From Enterobacter sp. JUb54 (GTDB lineage Bacteria; Pseudomonadota; Gammaproteobacteria; Enterobacterales; Enterobacteriaceae), in NCBI RefSeq assembly GCF_014298075.1, contig NZ_CP060418.1, positions 2,170,001 through 2,234,000 of the forward strand: DNA of 64,000 nucleotides. Direction: 5' to 3'. The position numbers and the translations under genes were made by a program. Positions 27,508 through 37,383 of this stretch are shown piece after piece. Positions within the stretch are counted from its first letter, which is position 1. Every line of letters starts with the position of its first letter. The notes below the pieces were generated by a model. The model was not told the origin of the DNA. It saw only the letters and a list, made by a program, of their open reading frames with translations, and searched no databases.

Positions 27508-28518
27508 TTAGATATGGGTAACAATTTCTTTAATCAGGGGGGGCCCTTTAAAAATAAACCCGGAATAAATCTGGACCAGACTCGCCCCCGCAGCCATTTT
27601 TTCCCGCGCGGCGATCACCGAATCAATCCCGCCGACACCGATAATAGGTAACCGACCATTTAATTCCGCCGCCAGCATACGGATAATTTCTGTACTCTTC
27701 AGCTGCAACGGACGACCGCTAAGACCGCCGGTTTCATCACAGAATTTCATTCCCTGTACCAGCGAACGATCGAGGGTGGTATTGGTCGCGATGACGCCAT
27801 CAATATTATGACGAACTAAACTATCGGCGACCTGGATCAATTCTTCGAGAGAAAGATCCGGCGCGATCTTCACCGCTACTGGAACATATTTTTGATGCTT
27901 CTGCTGAAGCTCCAGTTGCTTATTTTTAATACCGGAAAGCAGATCGTCGAGGGCCTCACCATATTGTAAGGTTCGCAGCCCTGGCGTATTCGGCGAGGAG
28001 ATATTAATGGCGATATAACCGGCATAGGGATAGATTTTTTCCATACAAATCAGATAATCATCTTTACCCTGCTCGACCGGCGTATCTTTATTCTTGCCGA
28101 TATTAATGCCGAGGATACCGTCAAAATGCGCCTTTTTGACGTTCTCAACCAGGTTATCAACGCCGTGGTTATTAAAGCCCATGCGGTTGATCAAACCTTC
28201 CGCATCGACCAGACGGAAGATCCTCGGCTTGTCGTTGCCCGGTTGCGGGCGTGGCGTCACGGTGCCAATTTCAATAGAGCCGAACCCCATGGCACCGAGC
28301 GCGTCGATGCACTCGCCATTCTTATCCAGCCCTGCGGCCAGACCCAGCGGATTCTTAAATGTGAGACCCATGCAGGTAACCGGTTTGGTCGGCACCTTCT
28401 GGCGAACCAGCATTTCCAGCGGCGTACCTGATACTCGGCGTAATTGTTGAAAAGTAACTTCATGAGCGCGCTCAGGATCGAGCTGAAAAAGGGCTTTACG
28501 AACGAAGGGGTAGTACAT
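27508..28518 (-). CDS. pyrD: Dihydroorotate dehydrogenase (quinone), class 2
   Basis: PyrD (EC 1.3.5.2), 336 residues, oxidises dihydroorotate to orotate in pyrimidine synthesis and passes electrons to the quinone pool at the inner membrane. The N-terminal membrane-associating helix ([20 protein letters not shown]), the catalytic Ser175 region ([11 protein letters not shown]) and FMN-site segments ([16 protein letters not shown]) are present. The start at 28518 is the family start with AGGAGAG upstream; the frame is open to 28680 across the promoter. It is regulated by PurR and by a leader hairpin. Confidence 0.98.
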   Translation of the reverse strand: MYYPFVRKALFQLDPERAHEVTFQQLRRVSGTPLEMLVRQKVPTKPVTCMGLTFKNPLGLAAGLDKNGECIDALGAMGFGSIEIGTVTPRPQPGNDKPRIFRLVDAEGLINRMGFNNHGVDNLVENVKKAHFDGILGINIGKNKDTPVEQGKDDYLICMEKIYPYAGYIAINISSPNTPGLRTLQYGEALDDLLSGIKNKQLELQQKHQKYVPVAVKIAPDLSLEELIQVADSLVRHNIDGVIATNTTLDRSLVQGMKFCDETGGLSGRPLQLKSTEIIRMLAAELNGRLPIIGVGGIDSVIAAREKMAAGASLVQIYSGFIFKGPPLIKEIVTHI

Positions 28519-28533
28519 GAACTCTCCTGGATT

Positions 28534-28561
28534 CCCGGTGGCAAACCGGGGGCGTATTATG
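28534..28561 (-). promoter_or_regulatory. pyrD promoter -10 element and leader hairpin
   Basis: On the minus strand, CATAAT (28561-28556) is followed by a C-rich start region (GCCCCCGG), then the hairpin CCCGGT-TTGCC-ACCGGG (28550-28534), which ends three bases before the Shine-Dalgarno CCAGGAGAG. In E. coli, pyrD start-site choice by the CTP/GTP ratio decides whether a 5' hairpin forms and hides the ribosome site. The parts needed for the same control are here. Confidence 0.8.
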
Positions 28562-28613
28562 TTCGATCGGCGCCTGAAAGGGAATTGACCTACAACAAAA
28601 AATCTCGCATCCG

Positions 28614-28629
28614 ACGCAAACGTTTTCTT
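28614..28629. promoter_or_regulatory. PurR operator of pyrD
   Basis: ACGCAAACGTTTTCTT fully matches the PurR consensus ACGCAAACGTTTNCNT. It lies about 55 bases upstream of the pyrD -10 element, as expected for purine repression of pyrD. Confidence 0.92.
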
Positions 28630-28768
28630 CTCTTCCCTTCCATTATGCAAATTCTGACAAAACAAGGGTGGAAAAATCATTTAGGGAAATAAATCGCCTC
28701 TGTCACACTGCACGCAAATGTTATCAATTATAGATAAATGCAAACATTTAGTTATAAGGAGAGAGACG

Positions 28769-29344
28769 ATGCGTGTCATTACACTTGCGGGCAGCCCGCG
28801 CTACCCTTCCCGTTCCAGTGCGCTTCTGGAATATGCCAGAGCAACACTCTCCGCGGCTGATGTTGAAGTTTGCCACTGGCACCTGCAAAACTTTGCCCCG
28901 GAAGACCTGCTTTATGCCCGTTTCGATAGCCCGGCGCTGCAGACCCTTAACGAACAACTGTCCGGCGCTGACGGGCTGATTATCGCCACCCCGGTCTATA
29001 AAGCATCGTTTTCCGGCGCCCTGAAGACCCTGCTCGACCTGCTTCCGGAGCGGGCGCTGGAGGGGAAAATCGTCCTGCCGCTGGCCACCGGCGGCACTAT
29101 CGCCCATATGCTGGCGGTGGATTATGCCCTGAAGCCGGTTCTCAACGCCCTGAAAGCCCAGGAGATCCTCCACGGCGTCTTTGCTGACGATAGCCAGATT
29201 ACCGACTATCAGCACAAGCCGCAGTTTACGCCCAACCTGCAGGGCCGCCTCGATCAGGCGCTGGAAACATTCTGGCAAGCGCTGCACCGCACCGCCAGCC
29301 GGGCCCCTGGCCTCAAGAGCATTCGCGGGGTGGAGCATGCGTAA
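28769..29344 (+). CDS. ssuE: SsuE, NADPH-dependent FMN reductase
   Basis: 191-residue flavodoxin-fold reductase that supplies reduced FMN to the monooxygenase SsuD. The phosphate-binding loop [16 protein letters not shown] is at residues 7-22, and the flavin-contact motif [21 protein letters not shown] follows. The start at 28769 has GGAGAG upstream; in-frame ATG codons from 28718 are in the promoter region. It is the first gene of ssuEADCB, used to obtain sulfur from alkanesulfonates when sulfate is scarce. In E. coli the operon is activated by Cbl and depends on CysB. Confidence 0.96.
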   Translation: MRVITLAGSPRYPSRSSALLEYARATLSAADVEVCHWHLQNFAPEDLLYARFDSPALQTLNEQLSGADGLIIATPVYKASFSGALKTLLDLLPERALEGKIVLPLATGGTIAHMLAVDYALKPVLNALKAQEILHGVFADDSQITDYQHKPQFTPNLQGRLDQALETFWQALHRTASRAPGLKSIRGVEHA

Positions 29345-30299
29345 AATCCTGCGAACCCTGACCCTCAGCGGGTTACTGACGTTTTCTGCCCTGAGCCACG
29401 CGGCGGAAAGCGCGCCTGACGCGCTGCGCATCGGCTACCAAAAAGGCAGCGTCAGCATGGTGCTGGCCAAAAGCCACCAGCTGCTGGAAAAACGCTATCC
29501 GCATACCACCATCTCCTGGGTGGAATTCCCGGCGGGACCGCAGATGCTCGAAGCGTTAAATGTCGGCAGCATCGATCTGGGCAGTACCGGTGACATTCCG
29601 CCGATATTTGCCCAGGCCGCCGGAGCCGATCTGGTTTACATCGGTGCCGAACCGCCGAAGCCCAAAGCGGAAGTGATTCTGGTGGCCCAGGACAGTCCGA
29701 TAAAAAGCGTGGCGGAACTCAAGGGACGTAAAGTCGCGTTCCAGAAAGGTTCCAGCTCCCACAACCTGCTGCTGCGGGCCCTACAGCAAGCTGGCCTGAA
29801 AATCAGCGATATTCAACCGGTCTATCTGGCTCCTGCCGACGCTCGAGCGGCGTTCCAGCAGGGCAACGTGGATGCCTGGGCTATCTGGGATCCGTACTAC
29901 TCTGCGGCGCTGCAGCAAACCCACGCCCGGGTGTTGAAAGATGGCAGCGACCTGAAACAAACCGGCTCTTTCTATCTCGCAGCGCGCCCCTATGCCGACA
30001 AAAACCCGGCCTTTATTACCGGCGTACTGGAAACATTCAGCCAGGCGGATGCCCTGACCCTGAGCCAGCGCCCGCAAAGCATTACCTTACTGGCGAAAAC
30101 CATGGGTGTGCCGGAAGCGGTGATCGCCAGCTATCTTGACCATCGCCCGCCCACCACCATTACCCCGGTCAGTGCCGAAACGGCCGCTCGCCAGCAGCAA
30201 ACCGCCGACCTGTTCTATGAGAACAAACTGGTACCGAAAAAAGTCGATATCCGCACCCGAATCTGGCAGCCCGCCGTGGCGCAAGGAGCAAAATCATGA
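29337..30299 (+). CDS. ssuA: SsuA, aliphatic sulfonate-binding periplasmic protein
   Basis: 320-residue ABC solute-binding protein of the SsuA/TauA/NrtA family. The signal peptide [22 protein letters not shown] is cleaved before AES. Family segments are [58 protein letters not shown] and [16 protein letters not shown]. The start at 29337 overlaps the end of ssuE by eight bases, indicating translational coupling; longer in-frame starts fall inside ssuE and lose the signal peptide. Confidence 0.96.
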   Translation: MRKILRTLTLSGLLTFSALSHAAESAPDALRIGYQKGSVSMVLAKSHQLLEKRYPHTTISWVEFPAGPQMLEALNVGSIDLGSTGDIPPIFAQAAGADLVYIGAEPPKPKAEVILVAQDSPIKSVAELKGRKVAFQKGSSSHNLLLRALQQAGLKISDIQPVYLAPADARAAFQQGNVDAWAIWDPYYSAALQQTHARVLKDGSDLKQTGSFYLAARPYADKNPAFITGVLETFSQADALTLSQRPQSITLLAKTMGVPEAVIASYLDHRPPTTITPVSAETAARQQQTADLFYENKLVPKKVDIRTRIWQPAVAQGAKS

Positions 30300-31441
30300 G
30301 TTTAAATATGTTCTGGTTTTTACCGACCCACGGCGATGGCCGCTATCTTGGCACTGACGAAGGCGCTCGTCCGGTAGATCATGGTTATCTGCAACAGATC
30401 GCACAAACCGCCGACCGTCTTGGGTTTACCGGCGTGCTGATCCCGACCGGCCGCTCCTGCGAAGATGCCTGGCTGGTTGCCGCCTCGATGATCCCGGTGA
30501 CGCAACGGCTGAAGTTTCTCGTGGCCCTGCGCCCCAGCGTGATGTCCCCGACGGTTGCCGCTCGCCAGGCCGCAACGCTCGACCGCCTGTCCAACGGCCG
30601 GGCGTTGTTTAACCTGGTAACAGGTAGCGATCCGCAGGAGCTGGCCGGCGACGGGGTATTCCTCGACCATACCGAGCGCTATGAAGCCTCCGCGGAATTT
30701 ACCCATATCTGGCGCCGCCTGATGGAGGGAGAAACGGTCACTTATAACGGTAATCACCAGCGGGTGCGCGGCGCGAAGCTGCTGTTTCCCCCGATCCAGC
30801 AGCCGCGGCCGCCGCTCTACTTCGGCGGATCCTCTGACGTCGCGCAGGATCTGGCGGCGGAACAGGTCGACCTCTATCTGACCTGGGGAGAACCGCCGGA
30901 GCAGGTGGCGGAAAAAATTGCCCAGGTGCGGGAAAAAGCCGCGCGTCATGGTCGCCAGGTCCGCTTCGGGATCCGTCTGCATGTGATTGTCCGGGAAACC
31001 AATGAAGAGGCCTGGCAGGCGGCTGACAGCCTCATTTCGCATCTTGATGATGAGACCATTGCCCGCGCGCAGGCGGCCTTCGCCAAAACCGACTCGGTCG
31101 GCCAACAGCGGATGGCGGCGTTGCATAACGGTCAGCGTGACAAACTGGAAATCAGCCCCAACCTGTGGGCTGGCGTCGGGCTGGCACGTGGCGGCGCCGG
31201 AACCGCGCTGGTGGGCGATGCGGCCACCGTGGCCGAGCGCATCAATGAATACGCGGCACTGGGTATCGATAGCTTTATCTTCTCCGGCTACCCGCATCTT
31301 GAAGAAGCTTATCGCGTCGGGGAGCTGCTGTTCCCGCTGCTGGATGTCAATATTCCGTCGGTTCCGCAACCGCAGAGCCTGCGCCAACAGGGCGAAGCGG
31401 TCGCCAATGAGTTTATCCCGCGTAAAGTCGCGCAAAGCTAA
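30296..31441 (+). CDS. ssuD: SsuD, FMNH2-dependent alkanesulfonate monooxygenase
   Basis: 381 residues, luciferase-like TIM-barrel family (EC 1.14.14.5). With reduced FMN from SsuE it cleaves alkanesulfonates to aldehyde and sulfite. Visible family regions are [15 protein letters not shown] near the N-terminus, [35 protein letters not shown] and the C-terminal [21 protein letters not shown]. The start ATG overlaps the ssuA stop as ATGA. It is the central enzyme of the operon and cytosolic. Confidence 0.97.
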   Translation: MSLNMFWFLPTHGDGRYLGTDEGARPVDHGYLQQIAQTADRLGFTGVLIPTGRSCEDAWLVAASMIPVTQRLKFLVALRPSVMSPTVAARQAATLDRLSNGRALFNLVTGSDPQELAGDGVFLDHTERYEASAEFTHIWRRLMEGETVTYNGNHQRVRGAKLLFPPIQQPRPPLYFGGSSDVAQDLAAEQVDLYLTWGEPPEQVAEKIAQVREKAARHGRQVRFGIRLHVIVRETNEEAWQAADSLISHLDDETIARAQAAFAKTDSVGQQRMAALHNGQRDKLEISPNLWAGVGLARGGAGTALVGDAATVAERINEYAALGIDSFIFSGYPHLEEAYRVGELLFPLLDVNIPSVPQPQSLRQQGEAVANEFIPRKVAQS

Positions 31442-31453
31442 GGAGCACACATC

Positions 31454-32245
31454 ATGGCAAGGTCTGCGCAAAAACTGCTGATGCGGGTTGCTCCCTGGCT
31501 GCTGCCGGTGGGAACCGTCATCATCTGGCAACTCGCGTCGTCGGTCGGCTGGTTATCCACCCGCATTCTCCCCTCTCCGGAGGGGGTCCTGAAAGCCTTC
31601 TGGACGCTCTCCGCCAGCGGCGAGCTGTGGCAGCATCTGGCTATCAGCTCATGGCGTGCGCTGCTGGGCTTTGCCATCGGCGGCTCTATCGGGCTGGTGC
31701 TCGGGCTGATCAGTGGCCTCTCGCGCTGGGGCGAACGTCTGCTGGATACCTCGATTCAGATGCTGCGCAATGTGCCGCATCTGGCCCTGATTCCGCTGGT
31801 GATTTTATGGTTCGGCATTGACGAAAGCGCCAAAATTTTCCTCGTCGCGCTGGGGACCATGTTCCCTATTTACATCAACACCTGGCACGGCATTCGTAAC
31901 ATCGACCGTGGGCTGCTGGAGATGGCGCGGAGCTACGGCTTATCCGGCTTTGCCCTCTTCCGCCATGTGATTCTGCCAGGCGCCCTGCCCTCCATCATGG
32001 TCGGGATCCGCTTCGCCCTTGGCCTGATGTGGCTGACGCTGATCGTGGCCGAAACCATCTCCGCCAACGCCGGCATTGGTTATCTGGCCATGAACGCCCG
32101 CGAGTTTTTACAAACCGATGTGGTGGTGGTAGCCATCATTCTTTACGCCATTCTTGGCAAACTGGCCGACGTCAGCGCACAGCTGCTGGAGCGCGTGTGG
32201 TTACGCTGGAACCCGGCTTATCATCTTCAGGAGGCCAACGCATGA
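31454..32245 (+). CDS. ssuC: SsuC, sulfonate ABC transporter permease
   Basis: 263-residue inner-membrane permease with about six transmembrane segments. It carries the EAA-type coupling loop ([26 protein letters not shown]) that contacts the ATPase SsuB. The N-terminal part shows [20 protein letters not shown]. The start ATG at 31454 has AAGGAGCA upstream, 12 bases after ssuD. Confidence 0.96.
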   Translation: MARSAQKLLMRVAPWLLPVGTVIIWQLASSVGWLSTRILPSPEGVLKAFWTLSASGELWQHLAISSWRALLGFAIGGSIGLVLGLISGLSRWGERLLDTSIQMLRNVPHLALIPLVILWFGIDESAKIFLVALGTMFPIYINTWHGIRNIDRGLLEMARSYGLSGFALFRHVILPGALPSIMVGIRFALGLMWLTLIVAETISANAGIGYLAMNAREFLQTDVVVVAIILYAILGKLADVSAQLLERVWLRWNPAYHLQEANA

Positions 32246-33015
32246 CCACAGCCCGTCTCAACCCAGGGATCCCGCTGTTACTGAACGGCGTAAGTAAGCG
32301 CTACGGCGACAATACCATTCTGAACGCGCTGGATTTACATATTCCTACCGGGCAATTTGTCGCGGTAGTCGGGCGCAGCGGCGGCGGCAAAAGCACCCTG
32401 CTGCGTCTGCTCGCCGGGCTGGAAAAGCCCAATGATGGCGAACTGCTGGCCGGTGCCACCCCGCTGGCGCAGATCCAGGACGATACGCGAATGATGTTTC
32501 AGGATGCGCGATTGCTGCCATGGAAAACGGTGATCGACAACGTCGGACTGGGCCTGAAAGGCGCCTGGCACGACGCGGCCCGCCAGGCATTGGCCAGCGT
32601 GGGTCTGGAAAGCCGTGCCGGCGACTGGCCGGCGGCGCTCTCCGGCGGGCAAAAGCAGCGGGTGGCGTTGGCCCGCGCCTTGATTCACCGTCCGGGCCTG
32701 CTGCTGCTCGACGAGCCGCTGGGGGCGCTGGATGCGTTAACCCGCCTGGAAATGCAGGATTTGATTGTGTCGTTGTGGGAACAACATGGCTTCACCGTGC
32801 TGCTGGTGACGCATGACGTCAGCGAAGCGGTGGCGATGGCCGACCGGGTGCTGTTGATTGAAGACGGTAAAATTGGGCTGGATTTAGTGGTGGATATTCC
32901 ACGTCCACGGCGGACCGGTTCGGCGCGCCTGGCCGAGCTGGAAGCCGAGGTGCTGGACCGGGTTATGCAGCGCGGCAAGAGCGAGTCTGCGCCGCGCTTA
33001 TTGAATCACGGTTAA
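32242..33015 (+). CDS. ssuB: SsuB, sulfonate ABC transporter ATPase
   Basis: 257-residue ABC ATPase of the nitrate/sulfonate/taurine group. Walker A is GRSGGGKST (44-52), the signature is [16 protein letters not shown], and Walker B is [12 protein letters not shown], followed by the H-loop [12 protein letters not shown]. The start overlaps the ssuC stop as ATGA. It is the last gene of ssuEADCB, convergent with pepN. Confidence 0.97.
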   Translation: MTTARLNPGIPLLLNGVSKRYGDNTILNALDLHIPTGQFVAVVGRSGGGKSTLLRLLAGLEKPNDGELLAGATPLAQIQDDTRMMFQDARLLPWKTVIDNVGLGLKGAWHDAARQALASVGLESRAGDWPAALSGGQKQRVALARALIHRPGLLLLDEPLGALDALTRLEMQDLIVSLWEQHGFTVLLVTHDVSEAVAMADRVLLIEDGKIGLDLVVDIPRPRRTGSARLAELEAEVLDRVMQRGKSESAPRLLNHG

Positions 33016-33026
33016 CCACCGTTTTT

Positions 33027-33060
33027 GATCTCCCCGGTCGCGCTGCGCGTACCGGGGATC
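33027..33060. terminator. Hairpin between convergent ssuB and pepN
   Basis: GATCTCCCCGGT ... ACCGGGGATC forms a stem of about ten pairs with a GC-rich interior (CGCGCTGCGCG). No good T-run follows on either side, so it may be a weak or Rho-assisted bidirectional terminator. Confidence 0.5.
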
Positions 33061-33069
33061 CCCTGACCG

Positions 33070-35685
33070 TTACGCCAGTGCTTTACTGATTTTTTCGAAC
33101 AGATCCCCGGAGAGATTCTCCAGACCTTTCAGCTGCTCCAGCGCCCCACGCATCAGCGCCTGACGTTTGGCATCGTAACGTTTCAGACGAATCAACGGCT
33201 CAATCAGGCGAGACGCCACCTGCGGGTTACGGCTGTTGAGTTCAGTCAGCATTTCAACCAGGAACTGGTAGCCGCTGCCGTCTTCCGCATGGAACGCCGC
33301 CGGGTTGCTGCCGGCAAAGGCGCCAATCAGCGAACGAACGCGGTTCGGGTTGCTGATGCTGAAGGAGCGGTGATTCAGCAGGCCGCGCACCGTTTCCACG
33401 ACATTCGCCGCCGGGCTGGTGGACTGCAGGATAAACCATTTATCCATCACCAGACCGTCCTGATGCCACTTATCGTCATACTCCTGCATCAGCGCATCGC
33501 GGCACGGCAGTTCCGCCGCCACCGCCGCCGACAGTGCCGCCAGCGCGTCGGTCATATTGTCCGCCTGATGATACTGCGCGACGACCAGTTTGTTTGCCAG
33601 CTCAACGTCGCCGAACGCCAGGTAACGTAGGCAGGTATTGCGCAGTGAACGTTTGCCGATATCGGCATGTTCCACGCGATAGCTCGCGAGCTTGTTGGCG
33701 TTGTAGATTGCCAGGAACTCGTCCGCCAGCTCTTTCGCCAGCGTGCGGGTCAGCGCTTCCCGTACCGCCGCAATGGCGATCGGATCGATGATGGCAAACA
33801 ATTCCGCGATTTCGTTGGCGGAAGGCAGCGTCAGAATTTCTGCCGCCAGCGCCGGGTCAATCTTCTCATCCAGCAGGATCGCGCGGAACGCGTCGGCCAC
33901 ATGAATCGGCAGCGACAGCGGCTGACCCTGCTGATGGCGATTGACGTTCAGCTTGATGTAGGTTGCCAGCAGGCTCTGCGCAGCATCCCAGCGGGAGAAG
34001 TCGTTACGCGCATGGCGCATCAGGAACGTCAGCTGTTGATCGCTCCATTTATACTCCAGCTTCACCGGAGCGGAAAATTCGCACAGCAGCGCCGGTACCG
34101 GCTGGAAGTAGACGTTGTCGAACACAAACGTCTGCTCGGCCTGGGTCACGTTCAGCACATGATGCACCGGATGACCGCCCTTCTGCAGCGGGATCACCTT
34201 GCCTTCGTTGTCATACAGTTCGATGTCGAACGGAATGTGCAGCGGCTGTTTTTCCGGCTGTTCCGCGGTCGGCGGAGTACGCTGGCTGATGGTCAAAGTA
34301 TACTGTTCGGTTTCCGGGTTGTAGTCATCATGGACGCTCACCACCGGCGTACCGGACTGGCTGTACCAGCGACGGAAATGGGACAGGTCGACATTGGACG
34401 CATCTTCCATCGCCTGGACAAAGTCGTCGCAGGTGGCGGCGCTGCCGTCATGACGTTCGAAGTACAGCTGCATCCCTTTCTGGAAGTTGGCTTCGCCCAA
34501 CAAGGTGTGCAGCATGCGGATCACTTCCGCCCCTTTTTCATATACCGTCAGGGTGTAGAAGTTGTTCATCTCAATGACCATATCCGGGCGGATAGGATGG
34601 GCCATCGGGCTGGCATCTTCAGCGAACTGCATGCCGCGCATGGTGCGAACGTTACTAATCCGGTTGACTGCACGTGAACCGAGGTCGGAGCTGAACTCCT
34701 GATCGCGGAAGACGGTCAGCCCCTCTTTGAGGCTCAACTGGAACCAGTCGCGACAGGTGACGCGGTTACCGGTCCAGTTATGGAAATATTCGTGGCCAAT
34801 CACCCGTTCGATATCGAGGTAGTCTTTATCGGTCGCGGTATCGGTACGGGCCAGCACGTATTTGGAGTTAAAGACGTTCAGTCCTTTGTTCTCCATGGCG
34901 CCCATATTGAAGAAGTCGACGGCGACAATCATATAGATGTCGAGGTCGTACTCGAGGCCGAAACGGGTTTCGTCCCATTTCATGGAGTTTTTCAGCGACG
35001 TCATCGCCCACGGCGCGCGATCGAGGTTGCCGCGGTCAACGAACAGCTCCAGCGCCACTTCACGCCCGGAGCGGGTTTTGAAGGTATCGCGCAGCACGTC
35101 GAAATCGCCGGCCACCAGCGCAAACAGATAGCACGGTTTCGGGAACGGGTCCTGCCACTGGATCCAGTGACGCCCCTGTTCCAGTTCCCCCTGCGCAACG
35201 CGGTTGCCGTTGGAGAGCAGGTACGGATACTTCGCTTTATCGGCGATAATTTTGGTGGTGAAACGCGCCAGGACATCCGGGCGATCCAGATACCAGGTAA
35301 TATGTCGGAACCCTTCGGCTTCACATTGGGTGCACAGCGCTTCGCCGGACTGATACAGGCCTTCCAGCGCGGTATTGGCCGCCGGGCTGATTTCATTGAC
35401 GATAGTCAGGGTGAAATGTTCCGGTAATCCTTCGATCACCAGTTGGTTATTTTCTTCTTTATAGTGGCTCCACGGCTGGCCATCCACGTTCAGGGAGACC
35501 AGCGTCAGGTCTTCGCCATCCAGACGCAACGGCACATCAGACGCCGCCGCGTGACGGGAGACTTTACTCTCTGCCGTAACAACGGTTTTCTCGGCATCCA
35601 GGTCAAAGGTCAAATCGATATCGCTAATCAGATAATCCGGCGCACGGTAATCGTGGCGGTATTTGGCTTGGGGCTGTTGTGTCAT
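33070..35685 (-). CDS. pepN: Aminopeptidase N
   Basis: PepN (EC 3.4.11.2), 871 residues, an M1-family zinc metallopeptidase that removes N-terminal residues in the last steps of cytosolic protein breakdown. The substrate-binding motif GAMEN (262-266) and the zinc site HEYFH (298-302) with Glu321 (SLKEGL) are intact. The length is within one residue of E. coli PepN. The start is ATG at 35685. It is divergent from pncB. Confidence 0.98.
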   Translation of the reverse strand: MTQQPQAKYRHDYRAPDYLISDIDLTFDLDAEKTVVTAESKVSRHAAASDVPLRLDGEDLTLVSLNVDGQPWSHYKEENNQLVIEGLPEHFTLTIVNEISPAANTALEGLYQSGEALCTQCEAEGFRHITWYLDRPDVLARFTTKIIADKAKYPYLLSNGNRVAQGELEQGRHWIQWQDPFPKPCYLFALVAGDFDVLRDTFKTRSGREVALELFVDRGNLDRAPWAMTSLKNSMKWDETRFGLEYDLDIYMIVAVDFFNMGAMENKGLNVFNSKYVLARTDTATDKDYLDIERVIGHEYFHNWTGNRVTCRDWFQLSLKEGLTVFRDQEFSSDLGSRAVNRISNVRTMRGMQFAEDASPMAHPIRPDMVIEMNNFYTLTVYEKGAEVIRMLHTLLGEANFQKGMQLYFERHDGSAATCDDFVQAMEDASNVDLSHFRRWYSQSGTPVVSVHDDYNPETEQYTLTISQRTPPTAEQPEKQPLHIPFDIELYDNEGKVIPLQKGGHPVHHVLNVTQAEQTFVFDNVYFQPVPALLCEFSAPVKLEYKWSDQQLTFLMRHARNDFSRWDAAQSLLATYIKLNVNRHQQGQPLSLPIHVADAFRAILLDEKIDPALAAEILTLPSANEIAELFAIIDPIAIAAVREALTRTLAKELADEFLAIYNANKLASYRVEHADIGKRSLRNTCLRYLAFGDVELANKLVVAQYHQADNMTDALAALSAAVAAELPCRDALMQEYDDKWHQDGLVMDKWFILQSTSPAANVVETVRGLLNHRSFSISNPNRVRSLIGAFAGSNPAAFHAEDGSGYQFLVEMLTELNSRNPQVASRLIEPLIRLKRYDAKRQALMRGALEQLKGLENLSGDLFEKISKALA

Positions 35686-36014
35686 AAAAAACCTTTAGCA
35701 TGTTCCATAAAGTGTCAAACCCAGTCTATTCCTGTTGTGTAGATCGCGCTACGCAGAATCTTCATCTTTTCAATGCCAAACACGAAAATTGCTACATATC
35801 GATAACATTAGAGGCACGAAATGCACTCGACCCGCTATAAAGCTTGTGGTGTGATCCCTGTTCAATATATTAAACTAGGCCTCGCAAATGACCGCCAGCG
35901 TCGCCATCGATCGCCACTGCGGGACAGAGTCGGGTAATAAAGGTATACTCCGCCTCCTTTTTTCTGCTTCGGTTTTGATGGAAACGCTCCAGTGAGAGGA
36001 CGCTACTGCGCACC
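35686..36014. other. pepN-pncB intergenic region
   Basis: 329 bases between divergent genes, holding both promoters and a NadR-like palindrome at 35859-35876. On the plus strand, TATACT around 35943 is a plausible -10 element for pncB. No further gene, repeat or RNA was recognised. Confidence 0.6.
35859..35876. promoter_or_regulatory. Possible NadR box upstream of pncB
   Basis: TGTTCA-ATATAT-TAAACT has two mismatches from the NadR pattern TGTTTA-N6-TAAACA. NadR represses pncB in Salmonella when NAD is plentiful. It lies about 140 bases upstream of the pncB start codon. Confidence 0.55.
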
Positions 36015-37217
36015 ATGACACAATTCACTTCTCCTGTACTGCACTCGCTGCTTGATACGGATGCCTACAAGCTGCATATGCAGCAGGCTGTCTTCCACCG
36101 CTACGAAGATGTGCATGTTGCGGCGGAGTTCCGCTGCCGCGGCGACGATCTGCTTGGTATCTATGCCGATGCGATCCGCGAGCAGGTTGAGACCATGCGT
36201 GACCTGACGCTGCAGGACGATGAATATCACTGGTTGTCTACCCTGCCGTTCTTTTCTCAGGATTACCTCGACTGGCTGCGTGACTTCCGTTACGACCCGA
36301 GCCAGGTCAGCGTCAGCAATGACAACGGCAAGTTGAATATTCGCCTGTCCGGCCCGTGGCGTGAAGTGATCATGTGGGAAGTCCCGTTGCTGGCAGTGAT
36401 CAGCGAGCTGGTTCACCATTATCGCTCGCCGGAAATCAGCGTCGATTTGGCGTTGGACACGCTCGAACACAAGCTGGCCGATTTCAGGCAGATGACCGCC
36501 GACCTCGATCTCAGCGGCTTCCGCCTGATGGACTTCGGCACCCGCCGCCGTTTCTCGCGTGAGGTGCAGCAGGCCATCGTTGAACGCCTGCAGCAGGAGC
36601 CGTGGTTTGTCGGCACCAGCAACTACGATCTGGCCCGCCGTCTGAATCTGACGCCCATGGGCACCCAGGCACACGAATGGTTCCAGGCGCATCAGCAAAT
36701 TAGCCCTAACCTCGCCAGCAGCCAGCGCGCGGCACTGGCCGCATGGCTGGAAGAGTACCCCGACCAGTTGGGGATCGCCCTGACCGACTGCATTACCATG
36801 GATGCGTTCCTGCGAGATTTCGGCCCGGAGTTTGCCACCCGCTATCAGGGCCTGCGCCATGATTCCGGCGATCCGGTTGAGTGGGGAGAGAAAGCCATCG
36901 CGCACTACCACAAGCTGGGGATCGACCCGCTGAGTAAAGTGCTGGTGTTCTCCGATAATCTCGATCTGGCCAAAGCGGTGGATTTATATCGCCACTTCGC
37001 GTCACGGGTTAATCTCAGCTTCGGAATTGGTACGCGCTTAACCTGCGACATTCCTCAGGTGAAACCGCTCAATATCGTCATCAAGCTCGTGGAGTGTAAC
37101 GGTAAGCCCGTCGCCAAACTCTCTGACAGCCCCGGCAAAACCATCTGCCACGATAAAGCCTTTGTCCGGGCGCTGCGTAAAGCCTTCGATCTACCGCCGG
37201 TGAAAAAGGCCAGTTAA
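36015..37217 (+). CDS. pncB: Nicotinate phosphoribosyltransferase
   Basis: PncB (EC 6.3.4.21), 400 residues, the E. coli length. It makes nicotinate mononucleotide from nicotinate, PRPP and ATP in the NAD salvage route. The phosphorylated histidine is His220 in MGTQAHEW. Other family motifs are [12 protein letters not shown] at the N-terminus, DFGTRRRFS (173-181) and [14 protein letters not shown] (281-294). The start is ATG at 36015. It has its own terminator before asnS. Confidence 0.98.
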   Translation: MTQFTSPVLHSLLDTDAYKLHMQQAVFHRYEDVHVAAEFRCRGDDLLGIYADAIREQVETMRDLTLQDDEYHWLSTLPFFSQDYLDWLRDFRYDPSQVSVSNDNGKLNIRLSGPWREVIMWEVPLLAVISELVHHYRSPEISVDLALDTLEHKLADFRQMTADLDLSGFRLMDFGTRRRFSREVQQAIVERLQQEPWFVGTSNYDLARRLNLTPMGTQAHEWFQAHQQISPNLASSQRAALAAWLEEYPDQLGIALTDCITMDAFLRDFGPEFATRYQGLRHDSGDPVEWGEKAIAHYHKLGIDPLSKVLVFSDNLDLAKAVDLYRHFASRVNLSFGIGTRLTCDIPQVKPLNIVIKLVECNGKPVAKLSDSPGKTICHDKAFVRALRKAFDLPPVKKAS

Positions 37218-37224
37218 TCATCAT

Positions 37225-37253
37225 AAGGAGCCGTTCTGGCTCCTTTCCTTTAT
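37225..37253 (+). terminator. Terminator of pncB
   Basis: AAGGAGCC, GTTCT, GGCTCCTT followed by TCCTTTATTTATTT, a few bases past the pncB stop. The stem is good and the T-run interrupted. Confidence 0.75.
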
Positions 37254-37383
37254 TTATTTCCGAATTCTCCCCTTCGCGGTGCGAAATCTACTTGTCTGAT
37301 GGAAGATGACAGGTAACATAGATATCCCCCCATCACCGGGGGATACAGATTTTTTTTATTGGACTACGAATAGAGAGACTATT

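Noticed and set aside
30320-31531. A 403-codon open frame on the minus strand opposite ssuD
   Set aside because: It lies wholly antisense to a well-conserved monooxygenase and the ssuC start; high-GC codon use keeps the opposite frame open. No recognisable domain or ribosome site.
33667-34677. A 336-codon open frame opposite pepN
   Set aside because: Antisense shadow of the zinc peptidase gene; no motif.
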